From assembly GCF_024721265.1 (NCBI RefSeq), contig NZ_JAMXOC010000002.1:1-64000 (forward strand): a stretch of 64,000 nt of DNA. Direction: 5' to 3'. Within the stretch, counting starts at the first letter, position 1; every line of letters begins with the position of its first letter. Position numbers and translations under genes: made by a program. The notes under the pieces were generated by a model. The model was not told the DNA's origin. It made no database searches and was given only the letters and a program-made list of their open reading frames with translations. Positions 25,231 through 35,005 of this stretch are shown one piece after another. Source of the stretch: Ohessyouella blattaphilus. Lineage in GTDB: Bacteria; Bacillota; Clostridia; Lachnospirales; Lachnospiraceae.

Positions 25231-25497
25231 TTATTCTGCAATCCCGTTAACAGCTTTTGTTAAGCGAGAAACTTTTCTAGCAACCGTGTTTTTGTGATAA
25301 ACGCCTTTGCTCTGTGCTTTTGTCGCTTCGACAATAGCTACTTTAAGAGCTTCTTTAGCAGCATCTACATTTTTCTCTGCTACGGCAGCTTCTACTTTCT
25401 TAACCGCGGTCTTTACTTTTGATTTGATCGCTTTGTTTCTTGCAGCTTTCGTTTCATTTACTAAAATTCTTTTCTTTGCGGATTTGATATTAGCCAA
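25231..25497 (-). CDS. rpsT: 30S ribosomal protein S20 (UUG start)
   Basis: 88 residues, starting with TTG at 25497: GGAGGT sits 7 bp before it on the minus strand, and translation gives (M)ANIKSAKKRILVNETKAARN, the normal S20 N-terminus. The frame is open further upstream, but only because the RBS itself is in frame. S20 is a three-helix bundle that binds 16S rRNA. E. coli rpsT also uses UUG and is autoregulated, so feedback control of initiation is likely. Monocistronic with its own promoter. Confidence 0.94.
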   Translation of the reverse strand: MANIKSAKKRILVNETKAARNKAIKSKVKTAVKKVEAAVAEKNVDAAKEALKVAIVEATKAQSKGVYHKNTVARKVSRLTKAVNGIAE

Positions 25498-25580
25498 CTG
25501 ATCCACCTCCATATTATTAATTATCATTTTAAGTGTTTAAGGTTGACAGACACGGGAGTCACCGATAAACATACTCATTC

Positions 25581-25609
25581 ATTATAAGAAACCGCGGCGG
25601 CTCTGTCAA
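25581..25609 (-). promoter_or_regulatory. Promoter of rpsT
   Basis: Near-perfect sigma-A promoter on the minus strand: TTGACA (25609-25604), 17-bp spacer, TATAAT (25586-25581). Confidence 0.8.
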
Positions 25610-25648
25610 GGGATTTTTCCGGAAGTACTACATAGAGGGAGAATTTCG

Positions 25649-25677
25649 TTGATAAGGCCTATATTTTGTGCTAGAAT
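25649..25677 (+). promoter_or_regulatory. Promoter of the topoisomerase pair
   Basis: TTGATA (25649-25654), 17-bp spacer, TAGAAT (25672-25677), 32 bp before the start codon. Confidence 0.72.
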
Positions 25678-25709
25678 TAGAACGAAAATGACGAAAGGAA
25701 CAGGCGCAG

Positions 25710-27632
25710 ATGGCAAACAAGGGGACATATGATGCATCGAGCATCACGATATTAGAAGGACTAGAAGCGGTTAGGAAACGACCGGGGATGTATATCGGGA
25801 GTGTTTCAACGAAGGGTCTTAATCATTTAATCTATGAAATCGTGGATAATGCGGTAGATGAGCATCTAGCAGGGTTTTGCGATGAAATCAAGGTTACGTT
25901 AGAGGCGGATGGTTCGGCAACAATCGTGGATGATGGCCGAGGAATTCCGGTAGAGATGCACGCCAAGGGCATTAGTGCAGAGCGAATTGTCTTTACCACC
26001 TTGCATGCCGGTGGTAAGTTTGATAACGAAGCGTATAAGACCAGCGGGGGCTTGCATGGAGTGGGGTCTTCGGTAGTCAATGCTTTATCGGCTTATCTAG
26101 ACATTGAGGTTAGCAAAAACGGATATATTTACCATGATCGCTATGAGCGGGGTGAACCGACGATAGCCTTAGAAGGTGGCTTGTTGCCCACTCTGGGAAA
26201 GACGAAAAAGACGGGAACGAAGGTTAATTTTCTGCCAGATGATACGATTTTCGAGAAGACGAAGTTTCGGGCAGAGGATGTGAAGAGCCGCCTTCATGAA
26301 ACCGCGTATTTGAATCCGAAATTAACCATTATCTTTGAGGATTTACGAGGGGAAGAAAAGGAACATATCGTCTATCACGAGCCGAAGGGAATCCTTGGTT
26401 TTATTAAGGACTTAAATAAGAAAAAAGAAGCGATTCACGAACCAATCTACTATAAGGGGACAGAAGAGGGGATTGAGGTGGAAGTGGCGTTCCAGTATGT
26501 GAACGAGTTCCACGAGAACATCTTAGGCTTCTGTAACAATATCTACAACGCAGAAGGCGGGACCCATTTAACGGGATTTAAGACAACCTTCACGACGATT
26601 ATGAATCAATATGCGAAGGAATTAGGCATTCTTAAAGAAAAGGATGCCAACTTTACCGGTGCCGATATCCGTAACGGGATGACGGCAATTGTCTCGATTA
26701 AGCATCCCGATCCTAGGTTTGAAGGTCAGACGAAGACGAAGCTAGATAATCCGGATGCCGCAAAAGCGACGAGTAAGGTGACTAGTGATGAAATCACGCT
26801 ATACTTTGACCGCAATGTGGAGATCCTGAAGAAGATTTTAAGCTGTGCGGAAAAAGCCGCGAAGATTAGAAAAACCGAGGAGCGAGCCAAGACCAATTTG
26901 CTTACGAAGCAGCGCTTTTCTTTTGATAGCAACGGGAAGCTAGCGAACTGTGAAAGCAGAGACCCGAAAAAGTGTGAGATATTTATCGTCGAGGGAGATT
27001 CGGCAGGCGGTTCAGCCAAAACGGCTAGAAATCGTGATTTTCAAGCAATCTTGCCAATTCGTGGTAAAATCCTTAACGTGGAAAAGGCCAGTATCGATAA
27101 GGTGCTAGCTAACGCTGAGATAAAGTCGATGATAAATGCTTTTGGCTGTGGCTTTTCCGAAGGCTATGGCAATGATTTTGATATTGAAAAACTGCGCTAT
27201 GACAAGATTATTGTGATGGCGGATGCGGACGTGGATGGGGCGCATATTTCGACGCTTTTATTGACGTTATTCTATCGTTTTATGCCAGAACTTATCTTCC
27301 AGGGACACGTGTATATTGCGATGCCACCTCTTTACAAGGCTATGCCGAGTAAAGGTGAGGAGGAGTATTTATACGACGATCAAGCCTTGGCAAAATACCG
27401 AGAAAGGCAAAAAGGTGCTTTTACCTTGCAGCGGTATAAAGGGTTAGGTGAGATGGACGCTGACCAGCTCTGGGAGACAACCCTGAATCCAGAGACCCGT
27501 CTTCTTAAACTAGTAGAGATAGAAGATGCTAGAATGGCAACAGGGGTGACCGAGATGCTGATGGGTTCGGAAGTGCCGCCCAGACGTAGCTTTATTTATG
27601 AGAATGCGAAGGAAGCAGAACTGGATGTTTAG
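25710..27632 (+). CDS. parE: Type IIA topoisomerase subunit B (probably topoisomerase IV ParE)
   Basis: 640 residues. GHKL ATPase: EIVDNAVDEHLAGF (catalytic Glu, Mg ligand Asn), VDDGRGIPV, GGLHGVGSSVVNALS; transducer domain with QTKTKLDN; TOPRIM domain with the EGDSAGGSAKTARNR motif and the DADVDGAH metal site; C-terminal RYKGLGEMDADQLWETTLNP. The pair is not beside dnaA/recF, and its partner lacks the gyrase-defining box, so topoisomerase IV (decatenation) is preferred over gyrase. parC follows 12 bp later. Confidence 0.85.
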   Translation: MANKGTYDASSITILEGLEAVRKRPGMYIGSVSTKGLNHLIYEIVDNAVDEHLAGFCDEIKVTLEADGSATIVDDGRGIPVEMHAKGISAERIVFTTLHAGGKFDNEAYKTSGGLHGVGSSVVNALSAYLDIEVSKNGYIYHDRYERGEPTIALEGGLLPTLGKTKKTGTKVNFLPDDTIFEKTKFRAEDVKSRLHETAYLNPKLTIIFEDLRGEEKEHIVYHEPKGILGFIKDLNKKKEAIHEPIYYKGTEEGIEVEVAFQYVNEFHENILGFCNNIYNAEGGTHLTGFKTTFTTIMNQYAKELGILKEKDANFTGADIRNGMTAIVSIKHPDPRFEGQTKTKLDNPDAAKATSKVTSDEITLYFDRNVEILKKILSCAEKAAKIRKTEERAKTNLLTKQRFSFDSNGKLANCESRDPKKCEIFIVEGDSAGGSAKTARNRDFQAILPIRGKILNVEKASIDKVLANAEIKSMINAFGCGFSEGYGNDFDIEKLRYDKIIVMADADVDGAHISTLLLTLFYRFMPELIFQGHVYIAMPPLYKAMPSKGEEEYLYDDQALAKYRERQKGAFTLQRYKGLGEMDADQLWETTLNPETRLLKLVEIEDARMATGVTEMLMGSEVPPRRSFIYENAKEAELDV

Positions 27633-27644
27633 GAGAGACGCTAT

Positions 27645-29885
27645 ATGAAAGACACACAAATCATTCGTACCGAATATTCGGAGGTTATGAAGAAGTCCTA
27701 TATTGACTACGCTATGAGCGTAATTGTGGCGCGGGCTATTCCTGATGTTAGGGATGGTCTTAAGCCGGTGCAAAGAAGGACCTTATACGATATGCACGAA
27801 CTGGGGATTCGGTTCGATAAGCCTTATAGGAAGTGCGCCCGTATCGTCGGTGATACCATGGGTAAATACCATCCACACGGCGATAGCTCAATCTATGAGT
27901 CGTTAGTAGTGATGGCGCAAGAATTTAAAAAAGGGATTACCTTAGTGGATGGCCACGGCAATTTTGGTTCTATTGAAGGCGATGGCGCAGCGGCTATGCG
28001 TTATACAGAGGCCCGTCTTGCTCGCGTTTCTCAAGAAATATTTTTGAGCGATTTAGATAAGGACGTGGTGGACTTCGTTCCCAACTTCGACGAGACGGAG
28101 AAAGAACCAGAGGTGTTACCGGTACGCTTGCCAAATCTCCTGGTAAACGGGGCAGAAGGTATTGCTGTCGGCATGGCTACTAGTATCCCTACTCATAACT
28201 TGGGCGAGGTGGTGGATGCCGTAATCGCCTATATGAAAAATGAAAACATTACCGATCGGAAGCTTTTGTCTTATCTAAAGGGCCCGGATTTCCCCACTGG
28301 TGGCATTGTGGTGAATGAGGATGAACTTTTGCAAATCTATGAAACGGGTTCCGGCAAGGTAAAGATTCGCGGCAAGGTCGAGGTGGAAGAGCTAAAGGGT
28401 GGCAAGAAGCAATTGGTAGTAACCGAAATTCCTTATACCATGATTGGCGCTGGTATCGGTAAGTTTTTAAACGATGTGGGAAATCTTATCGATTCTAAGA
28501 AAACGACGGATATTGTAGATATATCTAACCAATCGTCTAAGGATGGCATCCGGATTGTCTTCGAGCTAAAAAGAGGAGCGGATGTCCAGAATCTGAAAAA
28601 TATGCTCTACAAGAAGACGCGCTTAGAGGATACCTTTGGTGTCAATATGCTAGCGGTAGTGGATAAGCGGCCGGAAGTCCTAAGTTTAAAGCAGATTATC
28701 GAACACCATGTGGATTTTCAGTTTGATGTGGCGACCCGTAAATATAATACCTTATTAGCTAAAGAAAAAGATCGGAAAGAGATTCAGGAAGGTTTGATCA
28801 AAGCTTACGATGTAATCGATCTAATTATCGAGATTCTTAGAGGTTCTAAGGACCTAAAAGATGCAAAGGCTTGTATGACGGCAGGGGTAACGGAGAATAT
28901 CACCTTTAAGTCCAGTATCTCGAAGAAGATGGCAGCCATGCTACGCTTTACCGACCGGCAAGCAGGGGCGATTCTCGATATGCGCTTAGCCAAGCTGATT
29001 GGTCTAGAGTTAGAGGTGCTCTTAGAAGAGCATGAGAATACCCTAAAGAACATTGCTCTTTACGAAGATATTTTAAATAACTACGACTCTATGGCCAAGG
29101 TTATTATCGGTGAATTAAAAGAGCTTAAGAAAACGTATGCAAGACCGAGGCGTACGGCGATTGAGAATGCGGAAGAAGTGGTCTTTGAAGAAACCAAGAT
29201 CGAAGAACAGGAAGTGGTCTTCTTAATGGATCGCTTCGGTTATTCCAAGGTGGTGGATGTGGGCACGTATGAGCGTAACAAGGAAGCTGCCGATAAGGAA
29301 AATAAGTACGTTATCTACTGTATGAATATCGGGAAGATTTGCTTCTTTACTAATACAGGGAAAATGCATCAGGTAAAAGTCTTAGACTTGCCCTTTGGCA
29401 AATTTAGAGATAAGGGTGTACCGATAGATAACGTTAGCAATTATAGCAGTAGCGAAGAGAAAATCGTCTATATGTGCGATGAGAATCAGCTACGAATCGG
29501 TAAGTTCTTATTTGTTACCGAAGGCGGCATGATTAAGCAGGTTAGCGGAACGGAATTTTTGGTGGCCAAACGGACCATTGCCGCGACAAAGCTAAACGCG
29601 AAAGATCAGCTGAAGTATGTAGGCATTTTGACGCCGATTGATCACGTGGTTCTTCAGACAAAGGAAGGCTATTTCCTTAAGTTCCCGGCGGAACAAGTCA
29701 GTGAGAAGAAGAAAGGCGCTGTGGGCATCCGCGGAATTAAGCTAGGCGCCAAGGATTTTGTGGATAAAGTCTATTTGACTAAAGAAGGTCAGGAGACGAA
29801 AGGACGATATAAGGGCAAAGAAGTAAGCCTGAACCGTCTAAAGCTTGGAAACAGAGATACTCAAGGGGTTAAGCAGAGGGGGTAA
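27645..29885 (+). CDS. parC: Type IIA topoisomerase subunit A (probably topoisomerase IV ParC)
   Basis: 746 residues. Cleaves and religates DNA: winged helix with VVARAIPDVRDGLKPVQRR, QRDR GKYHPHGDSSIYES (S81 and E85 at the E. coli GyrA 83/87 positions, fluoroquinolone-sensitive type), catalytic Tyr in AAAMRYTEARL. The C-terminal beta-pinwheel is present but has no QRRGGKG GyrA box; the nearest sequence is KKKGAVGIRGIKLG. That box is needed for gyrase wrapping, so this is a decatenase-type subunit. RBS GGAGAG. Confidence 0.85.
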   Translation: MKDTQIIRTEYSEVMKKSYIDYAMSVIVARAIPDVRDGLKPVQRRTLYDMHELGIRFDKPYRKCARIVGDTMGKYHPHGDSSIYESLVVMAQEFKKGITLVDGHGNFGSIEGDGAAAMRYTEARLARVSQEIFLSDLDKDVVDFVPNFDETEKEPEVLPVRLPNLLVNGAEGIAVGMATSIPTHNLGEVVDAVIAYMKNENITDRKLLSYLKGPDFPTGGIVVNEDELLQIYETGSGKVKIRGKVEVEELKGGKKQLVVTEIPYTMIGAGIGKFLNDVGNLIDSKKTTDIVDISNQSSKDGIRIVFELKRGADVQNLKNMLYKKTRLEDTFGVNMLAVVDKRPEVLSLKQIIEHHVDFQFDVATRKYNTLLAKEKDRKEIQEGLIKAYDVIDLIIEILRGSKDLKDAKACMTAGVTENITFKSSISKKMAAMLRFTDRQAGAILDMRLAKLIGLELEVLLEEHENTLKNIALYEDILNNYDSMAKVIIGELKELKKTYARPRRTAIENAEEVVFEETKIEEQEVVFLMDRFGYSKVVDVGTYERNKEAADKENKYVIYCMNIGKICFFTNTGKMHQVKVLDLPFGKFRDKGVPIDNVSNYSSSEEKIVYMCDENQLRIGKFLFVTEGGMIKQVSGTEFLVAKRTIAATKLNAKDQLKYVGILTPIDHVVLQTKEGYFLKFPAEQVSEKKKGAVGIRGIKLGAKDFVDKVYLTKEGQETKGRYKGKEVSLNRLKLGNRDTQGVKQRG

Positions 29886-29890
29886 AAGCC

Positions 29891-29919
29891 TTGCTTTTAC
29901 TAAGGAATCGTGCTATACT
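29891..29919 (+). promoter_or_regulatory. Promoter of the rimP-nusA-infB operon
   Basis: TTGCTT (29891-29896), 17-bp spacer, TATACT (29914-29919). TSS about 29926. Confidence 0.65.
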
Positions 29920-29943
29920 TTCCTATAGTTACATAGAAACGTT

Positions 29944-29976
29944 GCAAAAAAGTGGGCCTTAGGTCCACTTTTTTCA
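29944..29976 (+). terminator. Hairpin with T run between parC and rimP
   Basis: AAAAAAGTGGGCC pairs with GGTCCACTTTTTT around a TTA loop. It ends parC transcripts, but it also lies downstream of the 29891-29919 promoter, so it forms a leader terminator for the rimP-nusA operon. Confidence 0.8.
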
Positions 29977-30017
29977 TGAGATTTACGTGAAAAACTGAAT
30001 AGTGTAAGGAGACGAAG

Positions 30018-30485
30018 ATGTCAAAGAAAGAAATGATTGAACAAAAGACAGAGTCCTTACTGCTACCGATTGTAAAAGAAGCAGGTTTTGAATTGGTAGA
30101 CGTAGAGTACGTTAAAGAAGGTGGAACCTTTTACCTACGAGCGTACGTGGACAAAGAAGGTGGGATTACCATCAATGATTGTGAGCTAGTAAGTAGAGCC
30201 CTTTCAGAGATTCTCGATGAGGACGATTACATTGGCGATGCGTATATTCTTGAGGTGAGTTCTCCCGGACTGGGGCGCCCTTTAAAGAAAGAGAAGGACT
30301 TTAAGCGCAGTCTAGGTAAAGAAATAGAAATACATACGTATAAGCAGATTGACGGCGAAAAAGAATTCTTCGGAATTCTCGGAGCCTATGATGAAAATAC
30401 AGTAACGATAACCGATGAAGAGGGTCAGGAAGTCACTTTTGAGAAAAAGGATATTTCCTTAATCCGTTTGGCCTTTCATTTTTAA
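30018..30485 (+). CDS. rimP: Ribosome maturation factor RimP
   Basis: 155 residues; N-terminal domain with GFELVDVEYVKEGGTFYLRAYVDKEGGITINDCELVSRALSE and the conserved LEVSSPGLGRPLKKEKDF, then a C-terminal SH3-like barrel (GILGAYDENTVTITDEEG). Helps mature the 30S subunit. First gene of the nusA-infB operon, 23 bp before nusA. Confidence 0.95.
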   Translation: MSKKEMIEQKTESLLLPIVKEAGFELVDVEYVKEGGTFYLRAYVDKEGGITINDCELVSRALSEILDEDDYIGDAYILEVSSPGLGRPLKKEKDFKRSLGKEIEIHTYKQIDGEKEFFGILGAYDENTVTITDEEGQEVTFEKKDISLIRLAFHF

Positions 30486-30508
30486 ATAACAGGAGGAGAA
30501 TAGAAAAA

Positions 30509-31681
30509 ATGAACACAGAGCTATTAGAAGCGTTAAACATTTTAGAGAAGGAAAAGGATATTAGCAAAGAGACACTGCTTGATGCGATTGAGAATTCTTT
30601 AATTAACGCCTGTAAAAATCACTTTGGAAAAGCCGATAACGTGGAAGTGGTGATGAACCGCGAAACCTTTGACTACAAAGTGTTTGCCAAAAAAGAAGTA
30701 GTGGAGCAGGTGGAAGACGAGTTAGAGCAAATCAGTGTAGAGGATGCTCAGAAAATCGATAAGAACCTAAACCTTGGCGATATCTGTCAAGTGCCGATTG
30801 AATCAAAGTCTTTTGGTAGAATCGCCACTCAGAACGCAAAGAACCTAATCTTGCAGAAAATCCGCGAGGAAGAACGAAAAGTTGTGTACGATCAGTACTT
30901 TGAGAAAGAGAAAGATATTGTAACCGGCGTGGTTCAGCGAAAAGTTGGCAATAACTACTCCATCAACTTAGGTAAAGCCGATGCCTTGTTAACCGAAAGT
31001 GAGCAGGTAAAAGGCGAACACTTTGAGCCCACAGAGCGGATCAAGCTATACGTAGTGGAAGTGAAGAATACGACGAAGGGTCCGAAGATTATCGTGTCGA
31101 GAACCCATCCAGAGCTAGTAAAGCGCTTATTTGAAGCCGAAGTGACCGAAGTAAAAGACGGGGTTGTGGAGATTAAAAGCATTGCCAGAGAGGCAGGTAG
31201 CCGGACGAAGATCGCCGTTTGGTCAAACGATCCTGATGTGGATCCAGTGGGCGCTTGCGTCGGTGTTAACGGCTCTCGGGTAAATACCATTGTGGAAGCA
31301 CTGCGAGGCGAAAAGATCGATATTATCAACTGGTCGGACAACCCGGCAATCTTGATTGAAAACGCCCTTTCTCCGGCTAAGGTGATTTCCGTTGCCGCCG
31401 ATCCGGATGAGAAGACCGCTAGCATCATCGTCCCGGATTATCAGTTGTCACTGGCGATTGGCAAGGAAGGGCAGAACGCTCGTCTGGCCGCTAGATTAAC
31501 AGGCTTTAAGATTGATATTAAGAACGAAACCCAAGCGATTGAATCAGGAGAGCTTCCAGCAGACTATATGAACTATTCAGAAGGTGTGTTTGAAGAAGAG
31601 TATTACGATGAAGAAGGCGAAGGTTACGACGAAGATAGTGAAGAAATTGTATTTGATGAGGTAGCAGCAGAAGATGAGTAA
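30509..31681 (+). CDS. nusA: Transcription termination/antitermination factor NusA
   Basis: 390 residues. RNAP-binding N-terminal domain (1 to about 125, INACKNHFGKADNVEV), S1 domain (about 135-200, VTGVVQRKVGNNYSINLGKADALL), tandem KH domains (PVGACVGVNGSRVNTIVEALRGEKID and LAIGKEGQNARLAARLTGFKIDI) and a long acidic tail (EEEYYDEEGEGYDEDSEE). It lacks the AR repeats of E. coli NusA, as usual for Firmicutes. Overlaps ylxR by 8 bp. Confidence 0.96.
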   Translation: MNTELLEALNILEKEKDISKETLLDAIENSLINACKNHFGKADNVEVVMNRETFDYKVFAKKEVVEQVEDELEQISVEDAQKIDKNLNLGDICQVPIESKSFGRIATQNAKNLILQKIREEERKVVYDQYFEKEKDIVTGVVQRKVGNNYSINLGKADALLTESEQVKGEHFEPTERIKLYVVEVKNTTKGPKIIVSRTHPELVKRLFEAEVTEVKDGVVEIKSIAREAGSRTKIAVWSNDPDVDPVGACVGVNGSRVNTIVEALRGEKIDIINWSDNPAILIENALSPAKVISVAADPDEKTASIIVPDYQLSLAIGKEGQNARLAARLTGFKIDIKNETQAIESGELPADYMNYSEGVFEEEYYDEEGEGYDEDSEEIVFDEVAAEDE

Positions 31682-31946
31682 AAAAATCCCCATGCGGCTC
31701 TGTGTTGGCTGTAAGGAATTGAAGCCGAAAAAGGAGCTGATTCGCGTTGTGAAAAACGAAGAGCTCGGATATGCGTTAGACGCGACGGGCAAGAAGAATG
31801 GTCGCGGTGCGTACCTTTGTGCAAATAGCGATTGTCTAAATCAGGCGATCAGAAGCAAAGGCTTAGAACGCTCGTTTAAAGCGCCGATTCCTGAGGCTGT
31901 CTACGAGGAGCTAAAAAAGGAGATGGAAAATCTTGGTACCAAATAA
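31674..31946 (+). CDS. rnpM: YlxR/RnpM family RNA-binding protein
   Basis: 90 residues of DUF448: RLCVGCKELKPKKELIRVV, GRGAYLCANSDCLNQAIRSKGLERSFKAPIP. In B. subtilis YlxR binds RNase P RNA and modulates its activity, hence RnpM. It starts inside the nusA end (ATGAGTAA) and overlaps ylxQ by 14 bp, so the three are translationally coupled. Confidence 0.92.
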   Translation: MSKKIPMRLCVGCKELKPKKELIRVVKNEELGYALDATGKKNGRGAYLCANSDCLNQAIRSKGLERSFKAPIPEAVYEELKKEMENLGTK

Positions 31947-32244
31947 AGTACTATCCCTTCTCGGGTTGGCGATGAAGGCGGGTAAAGTCGTAAGCGGTGA
32001 GTTTATGACAGAAAAAGAGATAAAATCCGGAAAAGCGAAGCTGGTGATTGTTGCTAGCGATGCTTCAGAAAACACGAAGAAGATGTTTCGTAACATGAGC
32101 GAATATCGCCATGTAGAGATGATCGAATTCGGTGATAAAGAGTCCCTTGGCCGAGCAATCGGTAAGGAAATGCGGGCAAGCTTAGCTATCATCGATGAGG
32201 GCTTTGCTAAAAGCATCAGGTCGCAGGCGGGACTAAAAAACTAA
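31933..32244 (+). CDS. ylxQ: L7Ae-family RNA-binding protein YlxQ (UUG start)
   Basis: 103 residues from TTG at 31933 (GGAG 10 bp upstream); no ATG is near. The family start VLSLLGLAMKAGKVVSGEF follows directly. L7Ae proteins bind kink-turns: LVIVASDASENTKKMF and GRAIGKEMRASLAIIDEGFA match. Located between ylxR and infB as in other Firmicutes. Confidence 0.88.
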   Translation: MVPNKVLSLLGLAMKAGKVVSGEFMTEKEIKSGKAKLVIVASDASENTKKMFRNMSEYRHVEMIEFGDKESLGRAIGKEMRASLAIIDEGFAKSIRSQAGLKN

Positions 32245-32259
32245 ATAAAGGAGAGTTAT

Positions 32260-34989
32260 ATGTCGAAAATTAAAATACATGAATTAGCAAAAGAACTAGA
32301 TGTGAAGAGTAAGGATATTATGGATTACCTTGCTGATAGGAAAATCGAGGTGAAGAGCCACATGAGCAGCATTGAAGACGACGCGGCAGGGGCCGTTCGC
32401 AATAAATTCGGTAAGCAGGCAGAAGCACCGAAGGCAGAAGCACCAAAGGCAGAACCGGCGAAGGAAGAAGTCCCTAAAAAGAAGAATATCGTTCACGTCT
32501 TTAGACCGCAAAACACTGGAAATCAAAGCGGTCAGAGACGTCAAGGCGGGACAAGGCCACAAGGCGGCAGTGCCCATTCGGGAATGCGTCCTGGTGCTCG
32601 CCCGGTACAGGCTGATAATGGACGTCCAAGTAAGCAACCAGCACCGGCGAAAGCGGCACCCACGGGAGCTAGCGAGCAAACGAAGTCGGTTGCCCAAGGT
32701 AGCACTAACCAGTCACGTCCTCAGGGCCAGGGTCAAGCACGTCCTCAGGGGCAAGGTCAGTCACGTCCTCAGGGGCAAGGTCAGTCGCGTCCTCAGGGGC
32801 AAGGTCAGTCGCGTCCTCAGGGCCAAGGTCAAGCACGTCCTCAGGGGCAAGGCCAAGCTCGTCCCCAGGGCCAAGGTCAGTCGCGTCCTCAGGGGCAAGG
32901 TCAGTCACGTCCTCAGGGCCAAGGTCAGTCACGTCCAGGTGGCGGCAATCAGAGACCGTATAACCAGCGGGGTACTAGCGGTAGCGGTCAAGCCATGAAT
33001 CGTCCAGGCGGCGGCAATCGACCAGGTGAACGCCGAGATAAGGCAGGAAGTGCACCAGTAGCTGCACCAATTGTTGATAATAAAAAAGTAAATAAGGGCA
33101 AAGGCAAAGGAAAAGATGATTTCCGTAAGAACGATAATCGCTTTGCTGATGGCAAGAAAGGCAAAGGCAAGGGCAAAGATGCTGTGGCGCCGGTAATTGA
33201 AAAGCCAAAGGCAAAAGAAGTAAAACCAGAAGAGGAAATCAAGTCAATCACCATTCCTGAAATCTTGACGATTAAGGCTTTAGCAGAAAAGATGAAGATC
33301 GTTCCTTCAGTAATCGTGAAGAAATTATTCCTGCAAGGGAAAGTGGTGACTGTGAATCAGGAAATCGACTATGCTACCGCCGAAGAGATCGCGTTAGAGT
33401 TCGATGTTCTATGTGAGAAAGAAGTCGTAGTCGATGTAATCGAAGAACTTCTAAAAGAAGAGGAAGAAGACGAAAGCAAGATGGTCAAACGCCCACCGGT
33501 TGTTTGTGTTATGGGTCACGTTGACCACGGTAAGACGTCCCTTCTTGATGCCATTCGTAATACCCATGTAATTGACCGCGAAGCCGGTGGTATTACTCAG
33601 CATATCGGTGCTTACGTTGTGGATGTAAAGGGGGAAAAAATTACTTTCCTTGATACGCCAGGACATGAAGCCTTTACCGCCATGCGGATGCGAGGGGCCT
33701 CTTCAACGGATATTGCCATTCTGGTAGTTGCGGCTGATGATGGGGTAATGCCTCAGACCGTGGAGGCAATTAACCATGCGAAAGCGGCGAAGGTAGAAAT
33801 CGTAGTTGCCGTTAACAAAATGGATAAGCCAAGTGCCAATATCGATAAAGTAAAACAAGAGCTAGCAGAGTATGAATTGATTCCGGAAGATTGGGGCGGT
33901 AGTACCGTCTTTGTACCTGTATCGGCAAAATCAGGAGAAGGTATCGACGAGTTGATGGAGATGCTTCTGCTAACAGCAGAAGTCTTAGAATTAAAAGCGA
34001 ATCCTAATAGACGGGCTCGTGGTCTCGTTATCGAAGCTGAATTAGATAAAGGAAAAGGACCGGTGGCAACCGTCCTAGTACAAAAGGGAACACTAAGAGT
34101 AGGCGATAGTATAGCTGCCGGTGCATCTTCTGGTAAGGTGAGAGCGATGATGGATGATTTGGGACGCCGCGTGAAAGAAGCAGGACCATCAATGCCTGTA
34201 GAGATTCTCGGACTAGGTGATGTGCCGAATGCTGGTGAAGTATTTGTTGGTTGTGCAAATGATAAGGAAGCGAAGAACTTTGCGGCTACTTTCATCTCAC
34301 AAGGAAAAGAGCGACTACTGGATGATACGAAGACGAAGGTGTCTCTAGACGCTCTCTTTGAGCAGATTAAAGAAGGTAACTTGAAAGAGCTTGGTATCGT
34401 CGTTAAAGCAGACGTCCAAGGCTCCGTGGAAGCGATTAAACAAAGCTTATTAAAATTATCAAATGACGAAGTGGTAGTAAAAATCATTCACGGTGGTGTG
34501 GGTGCGATCAACGAATCCGATGTCAGCCTAGCCTCGGCTTCCAATGCGATTATTATCGGCTTTAACGTCCGTCCGGATGCTTCGGCTAAAGAAAGCGCCG
34601 AGAGAGAAGGCGTTGATCTTCGCCTGTATAGAGTTATCTATAGTGCGATTGAAGACGTAGAAGCAGCTATGAAGGGCATGTTAGACCCTGTCTTTGAAGA
34701 GGCCGTTTTAGGTCACGCAGAGGTGCGTCAGACCTTTAAGGCTTCAGGCGTGGGAACAATTGCTGGTGGCTATGTGCTAGACGGTACGTTCGAACGGGGT
34801 TGCTCTGTACGGGTTACCCGTGAGGGCGAGTTGATTTTTGAAGGTAAGCTAGCGTCTCTGAAACGCTTTAAGGACGATGTGAAGGAAGTACGGGCTGGCT
34901 ATGAGTGCGGTCTTGTCTTTGAAGGGTTTAACGATGTGAAAGAAGAAGATCAAGTAGAAGCATATAAAATGGTGGAAGTACCTAGATAA
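32260..34989 (+). CDS. infB: Translation initiation factor IF-2
   Basis: 909 residues. An N-terminal IF2_N helical motif ([22 protein letters not shown]), then a long disordered linker (about 55-330) containing nine RPQGQGQ[AS] repeats, RPGGGN repeats and GKGKGK tracts. A second IF2_N is at about 330-380, then the G domain with GHVDHGKT (419-426), DTPGHE and NKMD, and beta-barrel domains II-IV for fMet-tRNA binding. GTP-dependent delivery of initiator tRNA. RBS AAAGGAG. Confidence 0.97.
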   Translation: MSKIKIHELAKELDVKSKDIMDYLADRKIEVKSHMSSIEDDAAGAVRNKFGKQAEAPKAEAPKAEPAKEEVPKKKNIVHVFRPQNTGNQSGQRRQGGTRPQGGSAHSGMRPGARPVQADNGRPSKQPAPAKAAPTGASEQTKSVAQGSTNQSRPQGQGQARPQGQGQSRPQGQGQSRPQGQGQSRPQGQGQARPQGQGQARPQGQGQSRPQGQGQSRPQGQGQSRPGGGNQRPYNQRGTSGSGQAMNRPGGGNRPGERRDKAGSAPVAAPIVDNKKVNKGKGKGKDDFRKNDNRFADGKKGKGKGKDAVAPVIEKPKAKEVKPEEEIKSITIPEILTIKALAEKMKIVPSVIVKKLFLQGKVVTVNQEIDYATAEEIALEFDVLCEKEVVVDVIEELLKEEEEDESKMVKRPPVVCVMGHVDHGKTSLLDAIRNTHVIDREAGGITQHIGAYVVDVKGEKITFLDTPGHEAFTAMRMRGASSTDIAILVVAADDGVMPQTVEAINHAKAAKVEIVVAVNKMDKPSANIDKVKQELAEYELIPEDWGGSTVFVPVSAKSGEGIDELMEMLLLTAEVLELKANPNRRARGLVIEAELDKGKGPVATVLVQKGTLRVGDSIAAGASSGKVRAMMDDLGRRVKEAGPSMPVEILGLGDVPNAGEVFVGCANDKEAKNFAATFISQGKERLLDDTKTKVSLDALFEQIKEGNLKELGIVVKADVQGSVEAIKQSLLKLSNDEVVVKIIHGGVGAINESDVSLASASNAIIIGFNVRPDASAKESAEREGVDLRLYRVIYSAIEDVEAAMKGMLDPVFEEAVLGHAEVRQTFKASGVGTIAGGYVLDGTFERGCSVRVTREGELIFEGKLASLKRFKDDVKEVRAGYECGLVFEGFNDVKEEDQVEAYKMVEVPR
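32716..32931 (+). repeat. 24-bp tandem repeat inside infB
   Basis: Nine in-frame copies of a 24-bp unit (CGTCCTCAGGGSCAAGGTCA plus 4 variable bases) encoding RPQGQGQ followed by A or S. Copies differ mainly at wobble positions. The number is likely variable between strains. Confidence 0.93.
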
Positions 34990-35005
34990 TAAGTAGGTGA
35001 AATAA

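Noticed and set aside
32716-32931. Possible CRISPR array because of regularly spaced repeats
   Set aside because: The repeats are contiguous 24-bp units without unique spacers and are in frame within infB.
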